In this document: one piece after another, positions 7,622-16,862 of the stretch
Layout of the letters: the number at the start of each line of letters is the position of its first letter
Position numbering within the stretch: position 1 is the first letter of the stretch
Assembly (NCBI RefSeq): GCF_001632365.1
Contig: NW_024468611.1
Span: 30,686 to 49,450 of the forward strand
Direction: 5' to 3'
Length of the DNA: 18,765 bases
Source of the DNA: Laetiporus sulphureus 93-53
Taxonomy: Eukaryota > Basidiomycota > Agaricomycetes > Polyporales > Laetiporaceae
Position numbers and translations under genes: made by a program
Notes under the pieces: model-generated
Databases searched by the model: none
Seen by the model: only the letters and a program-made list of their open reading frames with translations
Told to the model about the DNA's origin: nothing

Positions 7622-9297
7622 ATGTCAGCTATAGGCGCCCAACCAGCGATGTCGACATGTTGAGCTCAGGTGTTGAGTGTACTCCTCCGGGAGAGTCTCC
7701 ACCGTCCACAAGCACTGCACAGGCTTTGGCCTCGCAGCGCCTGCCCGAACACGACACCATGAACGACACCATACGTTCTCTGCATAACAACCTCAGTGAC
7801 CTAGTGGTGTGTGTCCAACGCACCATCGAAAGCCCCTACAATCCCACGTCCTATGGGGAAGAATTCAAAAACTGCTCTGCCTCCCTCGCTACTTGCGTGC
7901 GTGACTTTCACAATGCATTCTTGCACAGTGGTGCCCTTCACAAAAGTGAGACCGGGCTGCACATCACCTGACACTTCCAGTCTCTCTTCTGCCAGCAGAC
8001 CACTGTTGTCTCCATCCTCCTGAATGACGATGAGAATCTGGTCGATGCTCACCACCACAGCTGACCGAGAATGGAAGGCAACCTCCCCATTGGCATCAAC
8101 CTGCAGGCTGCCGTAGCAAAGGGTGTGGAGGACGATGTGCGCATTGCCATGTCAGCCATCAGCATGTGCCTCTCAGCTATAGAATCCCAACTTGCTCAGT
8201 CCCATCCACCTCTGCCTCTACTGAAACCCAGCCCACGGGCCTCAAAACTGCCTCCATGAGGTCACCAACCAGGCTCCAAGGACATCACCAGTGCTGCTGC
8301 ACTCAAGGCACAACCTGCATCGCAGACCCCTGCTGCACCCACCATGATGCAGGTTGTTGCCAAGTCTCGTGAGAAGAGTTACATACTTCTCATCACCCCT
8401 GAACAACATGCCTCCATTGAGGAGGGAGGCACCATGCCTCAGTGGTATGCAAAGGTTCACACCCACATCCATGAGACGCCCGCTTGGGCAAAGGTACACT
8501 TTCTTCTTCTCCGCTTTGCTGGAGCTATCAAGGTCATGGCAGTTTTCTCTTATGACTCCTCAGATGCTCTCATCCGTGAATGTCTCCATCCCATACAGCA
8601 ACTGCTAGGTGTTACGCCGCATGCCACATTACCCACACTGGGCCCTCACAAGCAGGCCACTGTGCCACAGAACTTTCATCCACTCGCACCGGTGGCAAAG
8701 TTATTCATTCTGAGCTGCCCTCTTCGTCACCCTGAAATGGGTGACATGCTCACCAGGAAGGAGATTCTTGTGGAACTATGCTGCAACAGCATGTTTTCTA
8801 CCATCCACTTTAATGGCCTTCTTGGCTTCATTATTCCTCAAGAGCAGCGAGAGCAGCTTGGAAAATCTTCCATCATCGTATCCATCGAGGATGTTCATCG
8901 TGACTTCTGCATCTGCAACCTCCTTGGGCATGATAACCGCAGCAATGCCACCAGTTTTGTCTGATTCTACGGTTCACGCATGACTGTTAAGAAATCCAAG
9001 GACTGTCCAGTTCTTCACCAATGCACATGGTGCTGGTGCCTCACCCACCTTGAGAGCCAGTGCAAAAAGAAAGCACTCATCTGTCGCTACTGTGGTAAAA
9101 CAGACCACACCGTGGAGACCCACCATCACTCGTGCCTCATATGCTCACATGACACTCACCCGGAGGAGCAGGCTTGTGACTCCACCCATTGGTTCTGCAT
9201 TGTATGCGGTACCAATGGCCACCATGCTGCCGATACCTGTTGTCCTGCAAGAAAGCAGTATCACATCCCCATTTTGACTCAAAACTGTTCTTCATGA
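7622..9297 (+). pseudogene. LINE ORF1 protein with zinc knuckles, interrupted
   Basis: ORF1 proteins bind the element RNA. The best start is ATG 7622 in a good context (ACCACCATG), but that frame hits a stop within about 12 codons. The main frame (from about 7640) then continues to TGA 9295-9297, so an early indel is implied. Internal stops are all TGA: 7969, 8062, 8257 and 8962. The C-terminal 100 residues (8980-9297) carry a chain of Cys/His knuckles: CTWCWCLTHLESQC (CX2CX4HX4C), CRYCGKTDH...C and CIVCGTNGHHAADTC (CX2CX4HX5C). The Ser/Thr/Pro/Ala-rich N-terminal region gives no recognisable domain. Confidence 0.75.
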
Positions 9298-10080
9298 ATG
9301 TTACAATCACACAGTTGAATGTGGTCCAGTCTAATCCACACATCCACGGCCTGGTTTTCTCTTCCACCTATGATATTTATTTTCTCCAGGAACTGTGGTG
9401 GGGTCAGATCGGCATCGACACCCCCCCACGGCTCCAAATCTGGTATCACTGTCTACAGTCACATCAATGTCTGGCCTTACGGACTAGACGCGTACCATTT
9501 CTCCTTTACCACAATGTCACCTTGCCCTCGAGCCAGTGTCCTTGTCTGACGCTCCCTTCTTAACACCTACTTTGTCTCTATGTGCACCAATTTGATCTTT
9601 GACCCCGATGTGGTCCTCCTACACTTCATTTTGCGTAGCAACCCTGACAGGTCTTTTTTCACTCTCAACTGTTACAATGAAGGCCCACGCTCATGGAACT
9701 GTGTTCTCGAGCTCCTCTACCACATTTCCTTTGTGCCGAAAACCAACCTTCTTGTTGGTGGAGACCTCAATCTCCACCACACTCTTTAATCATGGACAGA
9801 TCGTGCGCCGCACCCCAATTTCCCCGCATCCCACTCTTTCATTCCGTGGCTTGAGTGCAAATCCCTAATGCTGCTCAATGACCTTGACCAACCCACACAC
9901 ATGGTAGGCAATGACCCCCTGTCAGGCACTATTCAGGCACTATCATTGACCTCATCTGTGCAACATTAACCACAAGCTTCCATGTGCATGGGGTGGGGGC
10001 CACACCTACTCCCTTCAATTCTGACCACATTCTCATCACATATGTTGTCATTCACACTGCTCACCTAGTCCCAGTTGACC
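9294..10080 (+). pseudogene. LINE endonuclease (exonuclease-endonuclease-phosphatase fold)
   Basis: The APE-type endonuclease nicks target DNA to prime reverse transcription. The catalytic landmarks are visible in order: ITQLNV..SN near the start, FLQELWWG (catalytic Glu), GGDLNLHH (9757-9777, the Asp/Asn pair) and NSDH (10017-10028, the terminal Asp-His). The frame is 0 to the C7 run at 9421, +1 to the 11-bp duplication at 9922-9943, then 0 again. All key residues are kept. Confidence 0.83.
9922..9943 (+). repeat. 11-bp tandem duplication in LINE endonuclease
   Basis: TCAGGCACTAT occurs twice back to back (9922-9932, 9933-9943). The extra 11 bases shift the reading frame; reading across one copy restores SGTIIDLICA, the expected endonuclease sequence before NSDH. 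It is a replication-slippage-type mutation. Confidence 0.85.
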
Positions 10081-10639
10081 TGGGCTTCTGAGTGGATGTA
10101 TCCAAATGCAAGGACTGAGTATCATGCCTGGAGTGCGAACTCACCTTGCGACCCCCTCTTCATACCTATACCACTGAAGCAGACCTCGAGGAAGGGGCCC
10201 ATGCCCTCCTCCAGGCGCTCACCACGGCTAACCACAAAATCTTCCCACAGTGCACCCATGCCTGCCATGCATCACAGCTGTGGTGGAATGAGGCATGTGA
10301 CATCACACAAGCCCAAGTGCAGGCGGCTACCACCAGCGATGACCGTCATGTGGCAAAAGCTGCGCTGACTCTGATCATCCATCAAGCACACAAGGACTGG
10401 ACTCATGAAGCCCTGTCATGACTCCAGCACACCAATCCCTGGTGCCTAGCTTCATGGACTAAAGGCATGCGTGCACCTCCCCTGCCAGTCATTCACCTGA
10501 ATGGGGAGGTGAGATCTTTACCAGCAGACACTGGCATCTGCTCACCATGTTTTACTTTCCTCCTTCCCCTCCTCTTCCCCCTCTTCCCTCTCTTTTTACT
10601 GCGAATGACCCACTTGTGCGTCCTGACCACCCACTCCTA

Positions 10640-11680
10640 TTCTCTGAGGTGACATCTGCCATTGAGGCTGCATCAAACTATTCTGCACCAGGCATGTCTG
10701 GAATGTCCTGACACCTCCTGAAGTGGGTCTGGCAGACAGGTGCACGTGATCCTTTCTTTGAATTTCTCGCTGCCTCTCTGTGGCTCAGCCATTTGCCCAC
10801 TGCATTACGTGAGGCTGCTGTTGTCTACTGTCCAAACCTGGGAAGGATGACTACACTGTGCCTAAGGCCCACTGCCCGATTGCCCTCCTCGAAACTCTTA
10901 GCAAGGTGCTCGAGAAGGTAATCTCTGCTCATTTCAATTTTCAAATCAGCGCCCATGATCTCATCCCCAGCTCCCAGTTCGAAGGACACAGTTAACATAG
11001 CATCGTCGACGCTGGCATCGTTCTCATCCACCACGTCTGCACTGCATGGGAGAATTGCTTCTCTGCCACCCTGCTCTGCATGGACATGGAAGAATACTAT
11101 GATAATATTCATCATGACATATTCCATTCTGCTTTGCATTCGATGAGCTTCCCAGACAATGAAGTCCATTGGACTATGTCCTTCTTATCCTCCCGATCTG
11201 TGCATTTAAAGCTCAACTCCGAGCTGGGTCCCTCCTTTCCAGTGGCTGCCCTTGATATTCCACAGGGTTCGCCCCTGTCCCCAGTTCTGTCCACAATTTA
11301 TTCCTCATCCCTATACGCTTCTTTGGACCCTTTCATGCACTCCCAGCAGTCCACTGAGGCTACATGGATAATTTTGCTCTACTCATCGTCTCTCCGTCTC
11401 TCAATGAGAATGCGAGCATCATCCAACACACTTTGCCACAGGTCGATCAGACCCTCACCCAGCTCAGACTCACCATTGGCATGGCCAAAACTGAGCTGAT
11501 ACATTTCACCTCCCCACGTCGCTCCCTGGACACCAATCCAGTGCTCTGGGTCCAGTGGCAGGGAAGGCCTGTAATCATCCACCCTGCTCCATATCTCCGC
11601 TGGCTCAGGATATGGTATGATCAGCAGCTCACTTTCACTCATCACATCTGTGTCATGGCATCACGGGTGACATCCTGAGT
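10640..11680 (+). pseudogene. LINE reverse transcriptase domain
   Basis: Motifs appear in order: NYSAPG.SG, then KPGKDDY, PIALLETLSKVLEKV, SSQFEGHS, motif A with its catalytic Asp (gac 11083 in MDMEEYYDNI), motif B PQGSPLSPVLS and motif C. Motif C reads YMDN (11361-11372) instead of YxDD, so the second catalytic Asp is replaced by Asn (GAT to AAT, a G-to-A change). A TAA at 10993 interrupts the stretch after the QFEGHS motif. The preceding linker (about 10150-10420) contains LWWNEACD, typical of this clade. Confidence 0.87.
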
Positions 11681-12287
11681 CACCGCTTTCCACATGCTCA
11701 TGAACACACAGTGGAGCATGATAGTTGCCCAAGTGCACCTGCTCTATCTTACTACCATCCTTTTCATTCTCACATTTGGCAGCCCTGTGTGGTACAACCC
11801 GCGAGAGCAACGCTCACTATTTAAGCCCCTCCAGCAGGTTCAGGACGTGGTGCTGTGATGGTTCCTTGGTGTCTGGAGGTCTACACCCCAGGTCGTGCTG
11901 AACCTCCTGTCTAGTGTTTTGCCCATGCGACAGCAGCTTAACAAGCTCAATGGCCTTGCTGCTGCTCGCCTCCTCACCCTACCCCTCAACCACCCCATCT
12001 TCCACTGCCTGGTGGCAAATCGGGTCACCCACCCACCAGCATTCTCGCTACTTAACCCCAACATCCCCATCCACTATGGTAACATGGCAGTGAGCATCCT
12101 CGAATGCGAGCTTTTCAACAAGGCAGCATGCATCCAGCCTTGGCTCCAATCCCCTTGGGTGACCCTGCACCTGTGGGGCCTGAGGGTAACTGTTACGCTT
12201 CCCCCTCCATCCAAGGAAGGATCAGACGATTACCTATGCACTTTCTTTTATCCTTTACTACATACTTCCACTCCCTCCCCTATCACG

Positions 12288-12725
12288 CTGTGGGTATTCA
12301 CCGACGGCTCCCAAGTAGACATCCCTGACATGGCCCCTCAAAACTGGAGAGCAGATGCAGGTGCGTGTATTATCCATCAGGGGGCCATCAAGTACGAGCG
12401 GGCATGGGGCATGGGCCACCGTGCCGAGGTATACGATGCTGAACTACACACAATGGCGAAGGTCTCCAGCCGCTTTGCCAGTTTTCTGGACACCTACCCC
12501 GATATCACTTGCATATACCTCTGTGCGGACAACTGGTCAGCCCTGTCCAACATCCTATCGTTGCATCTGCATAGTGGCCAGCAGTTTTCACTTCGCTTTC
12601 GGACACTTCTCGCTCCTCTCATGGAGTGCTACCCTCTTCTTAAACTTTCTCTGCTCTAGGTCCCTGGCCACCATGACGTGCTGGGAAATGAAGTGGCTGA
12701 CTGCCTTGCCAAGGCAGGAACGTCT
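12288..12725 (+). pseudogene. LINE RNase H domain
   Basis: RNase H in Tad-type LINEs removes template RNA. The acidic residues lie in WVFTDGS (gac 12303), YDAELHT, CADNWSAL, and the final VPGHHDVLGNEVADCLAKAG (12660-12719). A TAG at 12657-12659 precedes VPGH, where Trp is normal (TGG to TAG). The active-site residues themselves are intact. Confidence 0.87.
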
Positions 12726-12989
12726 CTACCCGATGATGTCCTGCCCACTTTGATGTGGGTTAGGTGCTGGGTGCATGAGCGAGCGATCACCTCCTGGCAA
12801 AGTGAATATGCTTACACTGATCATCCCACTGCATTGAGGTCTGCCTGGCCTTATCAGCCCTTCCAGAAGCTGCATCCTGTTTAGTCTTCTAATTATTTCA
12901 AACATGATGTCGAAGCCAGATTCACCCAAGCCTTAACCGGCAAGGGTTACCTGGCCCCTTACTTCTCTTCGTCCTTCAGGACTGCTGGG

Positions 12990-13136
12990 CCCGCTCACCA
13001 CTATCATGGCACCCCCTGTATCTGTGACCCTAACACCCCTAGTGCCCATGAACACATCATGCTGTGGTGCCCCCGGCACGCACATGCCCAGCACCTGCTC
13101 TTCCATCAATCCAACCCTACTACTTGGGACCTGCGT
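12990..13136 (+). pseudogene. LINE ORF2 C-terminal zinc motif
   Basis: CIC (13017-13025), then AHEH and LWCPRHAHAQ, form the CxC...H...C cluster found at the ORF2 C-terminus of many fungal LINEs. It lies in the same frame as the RNase H, past TAG 12882. TGA 13137 follows directly. Codons 13140-13313 continue to TAG 13314 without a recognised domain. Confidence 0.65.
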
Positions 13137-13316
13137 TGACTGTGGAACCACCCAACTGGCCTCTCGAGACTCATGTCTTTCATCTCCATCACCTCCTCCT
13201 TCACGGCTGCCGCTTTGGCACTGCCCGATCCTGAATACTGTAGCTCTAGAACTCATGATCCTGGAGGTCTGCCTCCCATGTACCCACAGCCTGCGTGTCG
13301 ATACCTCTTCGCATAG

Positions 13317-13387
13317 TACCCTCATGTATTGCTCCACTCAACTGCACATAGCGCGGTATACAAATAAATGTATTAAAAAAAACAATA
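13317..13387 (+). other. LINE 3' UTR and A-rich tail
   Basis: A short 3' UTR follows the ORF2 stop. AATAAA at 13363-13368 resembles a polyadenylation signal, and an A8 run (13375-13382) ends the element. The boundary with host DNA is ambiguous because the presumed target duplication is also A-rich. Confidence 0.6.
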
Positions 13388-16053
13388 TGTAACACTTACA
13401 ACATCATCTTTTCAGAATGTTCTGAATGACAAGTTTGAATTTTGTTAAGTGTAAGGACCATGTACATATGCCTATCAGCATAAGAGCTTTTGCATCTGTC
13501 TAAATAGATAATCTGATCATGCTTGCACCTGATTTTGGTCATATTTATCAGTGCATAAAGTCACCAAGCAAAGTTGTTTTTCAGGAAGTTAAACTACAAA
13601 GAGTATCATTTGTGAATATGCAAGCTCTGATATGTCTGCATAAGGGTTCACTCACTGTAGATGAGCTATGGTCAGTGATCTTACCTGACAGAATGCTTTC
13701 AATAGTAGATAAATATGCACTAATGAGAATAAAACAGAAAGTATGATGAATACATGCTAGTGCATATGCATACCACTAAGGCAGGGCCTCATAATCCATA
13801 ACTCAGGTTCTAGTTATATAGTTAATTAAGCACTATTGCCAAAGTTCAAAATAGAAGAAATTAAATATAAAAACAATAGCACCGTTTAAAGACATAGCAA
13901 AGCCTTATTGAGCAAATCTTGAAACTACAACAATTGATCTTTGTCTAAGAGACAAATATAAAATAGGTTATCAGTGCATATGATGTAGCAATATGCAGCC
14001 CTGTTATGCTTTGTAAACCTTTCAACATCTGATCTCTTCTCAAGCATATATCACTATTCAGTAGAAGAGGCTCCAACAGCGATTTATCAGATTTTATATT
14101 CATTATGAGCTAAGGCCAACAGTGTCTGTGAGACCTTCATTATATTTTTATGATCTAGCATGTGAATATTAATAGTATCACAGAAGGCATGAGGTTATGA
14201 TATCACTGAGATCATTTCAAACACACTACAATCACAGTTCAAATTTTACTCAAGTGGTCCTATTAAAAGCATGTTCATATGAAGTTGAATACGCAAAATT
14301 AATCTCTGTAAAGATGTTAAAAACCTTTGAGGCTTCAGCCACTGCATGGTGCTGGACTGATGCCTTGTTATCAGAATCTATGATTTTATCTTGCTTGATA
14401 TAAGATTAACACTGGCTACCTCATTTAAACTATGCACTTCCTCAATAGACTAAATATTTAAATGCTCAATCAATTAGGTTGTGATATTAAAATGTTTCTG
14501 TAAAACAGAATATCAAACAATTGGTTACATTTAGTGAATATCAGTCTAGATGTATCTGAATGCCTTATGTGAAAGTGCTTAATCTTATTTATGACTTCTC
14601 AGATTGCTTTATATATTTTATGAGCATCATTATGTGATCTGAAACATTTTCGTTGTACTTTTTACCTTATATGGTACATGTATTGCCGGAGCTACCCTAA
14701 CCATCAATGTTTCTTTTCAGACCTTGTATTTAACAACACTAGCACTCACATGCCAGATGATGTTTGAGTCTCATGATAGATAAGTGACTTATCCTGCAGT
14801 ACAGAGTGTATAGTGATAAATAAGATGCCCATTGTGTTCAACCACTCAGGAGATGAGATGGAAGCCAGTATCAAGAGAGGGGCTCATTCTGTTTGTGAAC
14901 TTTCATGATAAGATGATGATCAAGTTCGATGATAGATATAGATATCTTACTTCTTATCATCCATTGATGTATTCTACTATCATTGCTCTGCACTTCTTTA
15001 TTATTTGAACCTGGCACTCATTATCTCTTCAACCAAGTCATGTGTTTGCACATGAACCTTCTCACATAGCTGGGTCACGTAAACTATGATGTGCTGCTAC
15101 TTTCTGAGGCTACTCTATTACATCACTACAGAAATCAGTATACAGAAACTTTGTTCAATGCTGAAAAATTTAACTATATGATATATGCTTCTCTGACAGG
15201 ATCAGAATGAGATTGTGATCAACACAGAATATTTTTACTATAATTCAAGTGGAATCATTTAGACAAAACAGATCTGTTCAAGAATAATTGTTATACTGTA
15301 TATGTATGATGATATCATTCATGTGATCACGATGGTGATGCAAATTCTAGTCGATGTCACATTTGATGATTGCATGCAGTTGTGAGCATTACTATCAATT
15401 ACTGGATGGTTGGTGTGAAGAGAGTTAAGGAATGTATAAGTTGGCAGGTGGCATATTTTTACCCTGTCAGTTTGTACTCTAACATCTCTTGATCACTGTT
15501 AACAAATACTGCAATGAGATCCTGTCTTGAACTGTGAATTGCAACAGTGACAACATTTGAAAGACTTGCCAATTTCACTATAGTCGCATTCAAAACATAC
15601 TACTGCTAAGCAGCAGTCACTAGAAAGAAAATATCAATTTTCATCACAGAACAGACATTATTGATTTTAATTTGTGCCATACTGCCTTTGTTAAAGAGGA
15701 TGGGAGAGTTTCAAAACATTGTGATTGTGCACACCTTCCTCACAGTACACAGTAGGACTTGGTGCTTTCTTTTGCAGCAAGTAATACTGGACTCTCAGTG
15801 CAAAATTGTTCTGAATATTTATTATTTAAAACCCTGCGATAATATTGCTCGATTAAATTTAATTTAAAATGCTTGCACTGGAAACATTTGATTCAAGTTG
15901 TGATTGTGACTGTAACTGCTCGAAATATTTTGCTGTATCTGATTCACCAGAATTATGTGGGAGATGCAATCTGCTGGGCTCCTCTTCTGATTGATGAGTA
16001 AAGTGTTGCATCGAGTTCTCAGAATTATGCACTGCTGGGTCTCCTAGCACGGA
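13388..16053. other. AT-rich, CpG-poor DNA without a convincing gene
   Basis: About 2.67 kb, roughly one third G+C. By hand count only about 14 CpG dinucleotides occur, against the order of 80 expected from base content, while TG and CA are abundant. Stops are frequent in all frames. The longest + strand ORFs (13519-13746, 14197-14403, 15661-15867; 60-76 codons) show no motif or homology I recognise. A minus-strand frame at 15859-16053 is better in composition and is discussed separately. No tRNA, rRNA or terminal repeats were seen. Probably host intergenic or very old repeat DNA. Confidence 0.6.
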
Positions 16054-16323
16054 TGTCACAGATTTTCACCACAAAGTCCGCACGTGACTTTTCTCACACC
16101 ACAGATCACGTGCTTCACCAATATCTCACGCCACTCAGCCACAGACACGACGCGTAGAGATCAGGTGATAGTCCACATCACATGTTATAGTCCAGACCCG
16201 TGGATGATACGGTCGGACCTGTCTATTCCAGGATACAATAGAGGCACCCATTTGGGAACAAAGGGAACAAGGACTATTGTTATGCATCGACCTTCCGCTT
16301 TCTATTAGTTTAGCCAGAAGCCT

Positions 16324-16386
16324 AGATAGGTACGATGTTCACACCAGAGAACAAAAGGGAAACCAAGATAGGCACGATGTGCACAC
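16324..16386 (+). repeat. 21-bp imperfect direct repeat in E2 U3
   Basis: 16324-16344 and 16366-16386 differ at 2 of 21 positions (AGATAGGYACGATGTKCACAC) and start 42 bp apart. They lie upstream of the TATA box and may be transcription-factor sites; that role is inferred only. Confidence 0.7.
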
Positions 16387-16513
16387 GCATTACTGCGGCA
16401 ACCATCGATCTTCCCACTTATTGTTCTACTTCCGGACATCCTATTGTTTCATGTACGGCCATTTGCTTATACCCGTAGATAGGTAGCTTAGGTAAGATAG
16501 CCTGCTGTATGTG

Positions 16514-16558
16514 TATATAAGACCAGCCATGTAGGGGACGAAACCTCAGATTGTTTCT
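16514..16558 (+). promoter_or_regulatory. E2 LTR core promoter and self-primer sequence
   Basis: TATATAAG at 16514-16521 is followed, 30 nt from the first base of TATAAG, by TCAGATTGTTTCT (16546-16558). This 13-mer is the exact reverse complement of the primer-binding site at 16778-16790. The spacing places the transcript start at or next to 16546, so the 13-mer would be the 5' end of the mRNA, as required for self-priming. Confidence 0.72.
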
Positions 16559-16671
16559 CCTCGTCTACTACCCATAGCACTTACTGAGCCCACCAGCTCC
16601 TTCATATATCTCTCACCCTTTCCTGCATCTGCCACATCGACCAGTAAGTCAACAGGCTCTTGCACCACATA

Positions 16672-16705
16672 GGGATCAGGGGGATACTTTTGGGATCAGG
16701 GGGAT
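16672..16705 (+). repeat. 14-bp direct repeat GGGATCAGGGGGAT in E2 LTR
   Basis: Perfect copies at 16672-16685 and 16692-16705, spaced 20 bp, followed by a partial copy (CAGGG). They lie downstream of the predicted transcript start, in R/U5. The G-rich strand could form structure; function unknown. Confidence 0.75.
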
Positions 16706-16777
16706 CAGGGCGGCACGTTCCACGTGACTGTCCCTTTTTTAGTCTTTTGATCTCTTGTCCGGTGTTACCGTGACATT

Positions 16778-16790
16778 AGAAACAATCTGA
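16778..16790 (+). other. E2 primer-binding site of the self-priming type
   Basis: AGAAACAATCTGA begins 2 nt after the LTR end and is perfectly complementary over 13 nt to 16546-16558, the predicted mRNA 5' end. It lacks the TGG start expected for a site pairing with a tRNA CCA end. In Tf1 and sushi-like chromoviruses the mRNA 5' end folds back onto such a site and is cleaved to prime minus-strand synthesis. Confidence 0.78.
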
Positions 16791-16862
16791 CATTTTCCGC
16801 GCCCCTGCTTAGTGTCTAACACAAGTGGCCGCGTATGATCAGCACAAGCAGTTTCAGCCGTA

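Larger units (their letters stand above)
9294..13316 (+). pseudogene. LINE ORF2 polyprotein (EN-RT-RNase H-zinc), frameshifted
   Basis: ORF2 starts at ATG 9294, overlapping the ORF1 stop as ATGA. The frame changes five times: at a C7 run (9421-9427, one base extra), at an 11-bp tandem duplication (9922-9943), near 10530, near 10836 (one A lost before PGKDDY) and near 11360. Stops within the pieces are TGA 10089, 10116, 10419, 10709, 11676, 11856 and 13137; TAA 9787 and 10993; TAG 12657 and 12882; TGA 9547 may reflect a small deletion. The last frame is continuous from about 11361 to TAG 13314-13316, which is taken as the natural end. Domains are listed separately. Confidence 0.85.
7593..13387 (+). 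mobile_element. Tad-like non-LTR retrotransposon (LINE), inactivated
   Basis: Two overlapping frames encode an ORF1 with zinc knuckles and an ORF2 with APE-type endonuclease, RT, RNase H and a C-terminal zinc motif; an A-run follows and there are no LTRs. This is the layout of the Tad clade of fungal LINEs. The ends are approximate. AAAAACAATA occurs at 7583-7592 and 13378-13387 and may be the target duplication, though its A-rich half merges with the tail. ACATCATC at 7593-7600 and 13401-13408 is an alternative. The copy has at least five frame changes in ORF2 and many stops, mostly TGA. Confidence 0.85.
16054..16775 (+). repeat. E2 left (5') LTR, 722 bp
   Basis: It starts TGTCACAG (identical to E1) and ends ACCGTGACA. 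The primer-binding site and gag follow it, so it is the 5' LTR. U3 carries CACGTG boxes at 16081-16086 and 16107-16112, with another near the end at 16721-16726. The TATA box is at 16514-16521; GTAAGT is at 16644-16649. Two internal repeats are listed separately. Confidence 0.87.

Noticed and set aside
12933..13337. 134-codon minus-strand ORF opposite the LINE 3' end, and similar minus-strand ORFs (10825-11169, 7801-8058, 5788-5976)
   Set aside because: They lie opposite frames with clear LINE or Pol homology, start at poor or non-ATG codons, and show no recognisable motif; they are frame shadows.
13519..13746. 75-codon + strand ORF in the AT-rich block
   Set aside because: Single short ATG-started frame with no motif, no flanking splice context and no codon signal; compatible with chance in 2.7 kb. 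Not fully excluded as an exon.
13388..16053. Mitochondrial or bacterial origin of the AT-rich block
   Set aside because: No rRNA, tRNA, dense ORFs or maturase motifs are seen; CpG depletion with TG/CA excess fits nuclear methylated DNA.
6772..16775. The two LTRs as a pair bounding one 10-kb element
   Set aside because: Their sequences differ over most of their length, the 6772 LTR follows a pol end and purine tract, and the 16054 LTR precedes a primer site and gag. They are a 3' and a 5' LTR of different elements.
16826..16842. TGGCCGCG... as a tRNA-type primer-binding site for E2
   Set aside because: It lies about 50 nt from the LTR end, too far, and the 13-nt self-complementary site sits 2 nt from the LTR.
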